A stretch of DNA of 63,598 nt. It comes from Candidatus Latescibacterota bacterium (GTDB lineage Bacteria; Latescibacterota; UBA2968; UBA8231). The notes beneath the pieces were generated by a model. It did no database searches. It worked only from the letters and a program-made list of their open reading frames with translations, and was not told the origin of the DNA. Where the stretch lies: positions 1-63,598 of the forward strand of contig JAJEGS010000046.1 in NCBI GenBank assembly GCA_022819745.1. Direction: 5' to 3'. Of the stretch, positions 62,143-63,598 are shown piece by piece. Numbering within the stretch: position 1 is the first letter of the stretch; each line of letters begins with the position of its first letter. Both the position numbers and the translations under genes were made by a program.

Positions 62143-63598
62143 ATGCCCGTTCGCCCGATACTCCAAGTATGTCCTTCGATTGAGAAGAACGAGGGTAAAT
62201 CCGCGTTCCGGGGCCACGTGGCATTCTCGCTCGCGCTGGTTTTGGCGTTCGTCGTCTTATGTACCACGACTGCCCAAGCGCAGACCGATCCTATCTGGTT
62301 CACTACCATAACCATCGGCGAGCCGCCCGAAGGATATGGGAGCTGGCGAGGATATGGCCATACAGATATCACATTCACCGCTGAGAATGTGGGATCAATT
62401 GAGAACGATGAATACAGTTATTCGGGCACCGATAACCGCGTGCTGGGGGTGTTTGTGGGTTCGGGGGGCGTGACGCTTAACTTGGAAGAAAGTCTGTTCG
62501 ATCTGGGTGACACCGATGTGTTTTTCCTAGAGTTCGCTGGCGAGAAATTCCCGGTCGCCGCCGCCGCTACATACACCAGTAGGACGGTAATCGTCTGGGA
62601 TGAATTTAACACATCGTGGGTAAGCGATAACGCTCCCTCGCTGGGTGCCAACCGCTACGAGACCACCCTTCCCGTGGGTGGCACGGTCGGGGTTTGCCTG
62701 CGGACTACAGGTCAAACATGCCCGTCGTCAGCACCGCAGGTGTCGGCGACGCAGGTGGTGGTGCCGGAGATCGTCTTTGTCCCCCTGACGGCGCGCTTCA
62801 CGGACGTGCCCATAGAGCACGACGGCACCACCACTTTCTCCCTGCAGATCGCCTTCAGCGAACCGATTAGGACGACAGAAGAGCAGATGCAGCAGGCGCT
62901 AACGGTGACCGGTGGCACGGTGACCCGTGCGCAGCAGGTGGATGGCCGCAGCAAACTGTGGGAAATCACCGTGACCCCGAACTCCAACGACGACGTGCGT
63001 ATGTCCCTACCACCGACCACCTCCTGCGTCGCCGTCGGCGCAGTCTGCTCCTCTAATGACAGCAAGGTGCTGCAACGGGGCGTGGCCGTCTCCATTCCCA
63101 GAGCACCGCTGAGAGTGCGCTTCGAGCATGTACCCGCAGGGCACTACCGAACCACCCCGTTCGCGTTGCAACTTGCCTTCAGCGAACCGATTGAGATGCC
63201 CAAAGAAAAAATTCAGCAGGTGCTGATGGTGACCGGTGGTAGGATGAAAAGCGTCCAGCAGGTGAATGGCAGTAGTGACCTATGGGAGCTCACGGCGATA
63301 CCAGACTCCAACGACGACGTGAGCCTCTCCCTGCCGCCGACTACCTCCTGCGAGGCCGACAATGCAATCTGCACAGCGGACGGACGGATGCTGTCGGAGG
63401 GCGTGGCTGTCTCCGTGGCTAGGATGCCGCTGACAGCGCGTTTTGAGGCGGTGCCCCCAGAGCACATCGGCACCCTCCCTTTTGCGCTGCGGATCGCCTT
63501 CAGCGAACCAATTGGGCTAACGGCACCGGCGATGCAGCAGGCGCTGACGGTGACCGGGGACAAGACGACCAGCCTGCTACGCGTGAACGGTCGCAGCG
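62143..63598 (+). CDS. Giant secreted repeat protein, cassette 2 (partial, runs off window)
   Basis: 485 residues visible with no stop before the window end. The ATG at 62143 is preceded by AGGAGGA at twelve bases. A leader ending CTTTAQAQT is the signal peptide. A distinct amino-terminal beta domain (TITIGEPPEG...) covers roughly residues 50-205, then the same ~107-residue repeat as in cassette 1 starts near residues 215, 323 and 430, with IAFSEPI motifs and paired cysteines. Starts at 62785, 63109 and 63430 give the same 324/321-bp periods as in cassette 1. Likely a surface adhesin, divergent from the regulator. Confidence 0.83.
   Translation, partial: MPVRPILQVCPSIEKNEGKSAFRGHVAFSLALVLAFVVLCTTTAQAQTDPIWFTTITIGEPPEGYGSWRGYGHTDITFTAENVGSIENDEYSYSGTDNRVLGVFVGSGGVTLNLEESLFDLGDTDVFFLEFAGEKFPVAAAATYTSRTVIVWDEFNTSWVSDNAPSLGANRYETTLPVGGTVGVCLRTTGQTCPSSAPQVSATQVVVPEIVFVPLTARFTDVPIEHDGTTTFSLQIAFSEPIRTTEEQMQQALTVTGGTVTRAQQVDGRSKLWEITVTPNSNDDVRMSLPPTTSCVAVGAVCSSNDSKVLQRGVAVSIPRAPLRVRFEHVPAGHYRTTPFALQLAFSEPIEMPKEKIQQVLMVTGGRMKSVQQVNGSSDLWELTAIPDSNDDVSLSLPPTTSCEADNAICTADGRMLSEGVAVSVARMPLTARFEAVPPEHIGTLPFALRIAFSEPIGLTAPAMQQALTVTGDKTTSLLRVNGRS

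Noticed and set aside
1..63598. CRISPR array, tRNA or rRNA genes
   Set aside because: No set of regularly spaced identical repeats with unique spacers and no convincing cloverleaf or rRNA segment was seen; gaps between genes are mostly short.

Overview
The window most resembles a Gram-negative bacterium of the FCB / Latescibacteria-like kind. The evidence is a TonB receptor, an LpoB-type lipoprotein operon, a lipid/periplasm cluster (uppS-cdsA-rseP) and large secreted proteins, one of which ends in a FlgD-like segment containing NAPNPFN, as is common in FCB surface proteins. The lineage is an inference: there is no rRNA or complete marker set here.

Layout. 0-16.9 kb: G+C-rich metabolic and envelope genes. 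These are a 5'-truncated class V aminotransferase, an AAC(3)-like acetyltransferase, a HAD phosphatase, a nitrilase-fold hydrolase, a four-gene LpoB-associated lipoprotein operon, a Gfo/Idh/MocA dehydrogenase, a SpoU methyltransferase, a ClC-CBS transporter, a TPR protein, a flavin disulfide reductase and a GMC oxidoreductase. Two copies of a palindromic repeat lie here, one inside a small non-autonomous element whose ends match the insertion sequence at 28.5 kb. 16.9-17.8 kb: a divergent dehydrogenase/sugar isomerase pair. 17.9-28.5 kb: a defence island, made of an sspABCD-type DNA phosphorothioation operon followed by two overlapping, A+T-richer genes for GHKL-fold ATPases. It is closed on the right by an intact IS4-like element with an 18-bp terminal repeat and 7-bp target duplication, and by a frameshifted AlbA_2-domain gene. 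30.1-47.3 kb: core metabolism (SDR dehydrogenase, formate-THF ligase, an unusual ion channel, PLP decarboxylase, TonB receptor, ftsY, queG, rseP, cdsA, uppS, 5-formyl-THF cyclo-ligase, NIPSNAP protein, dus, inositol-1-phosphate synthase).

47.3-49.7 kb: a type II restriction-modification pair, with a ribbon-helix-helix domain fused to the methyltransferase. It is bracketed by two copies of the last 34 bp of the inositol-phosphate synthase gene, which differ only at synonymous positions. This looks like insertion at a gene 3' end with restoration of the reading frame.

49.7-63.6 kb: two paralogous divergent cassettes. Each has a very large one-component regulator (beta-propeller repeats, Y_Y_Y domain, AAA+ enhancer-binding-like domain without GAFTGA, Fis-type helix-turn-helix, no membrane segment) transcribed away from a giant secreted repeat protein. 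Their intergenic regions carry short palindromes at exactly 28-bp centre-to-centre spacing. The palindrome core is CGATATATCG in cassette 1 and CCATATATGG in cassette 2. A metalloprotease-like lipoprotein lies between the cassettes. The second surface gene runs off the right edge.

The three parts most worth attention are the regulator/surface-protein cassettes, the GHKL pair attached to the Ssp-type operon, and the R-M unit at a duplicated gene end.
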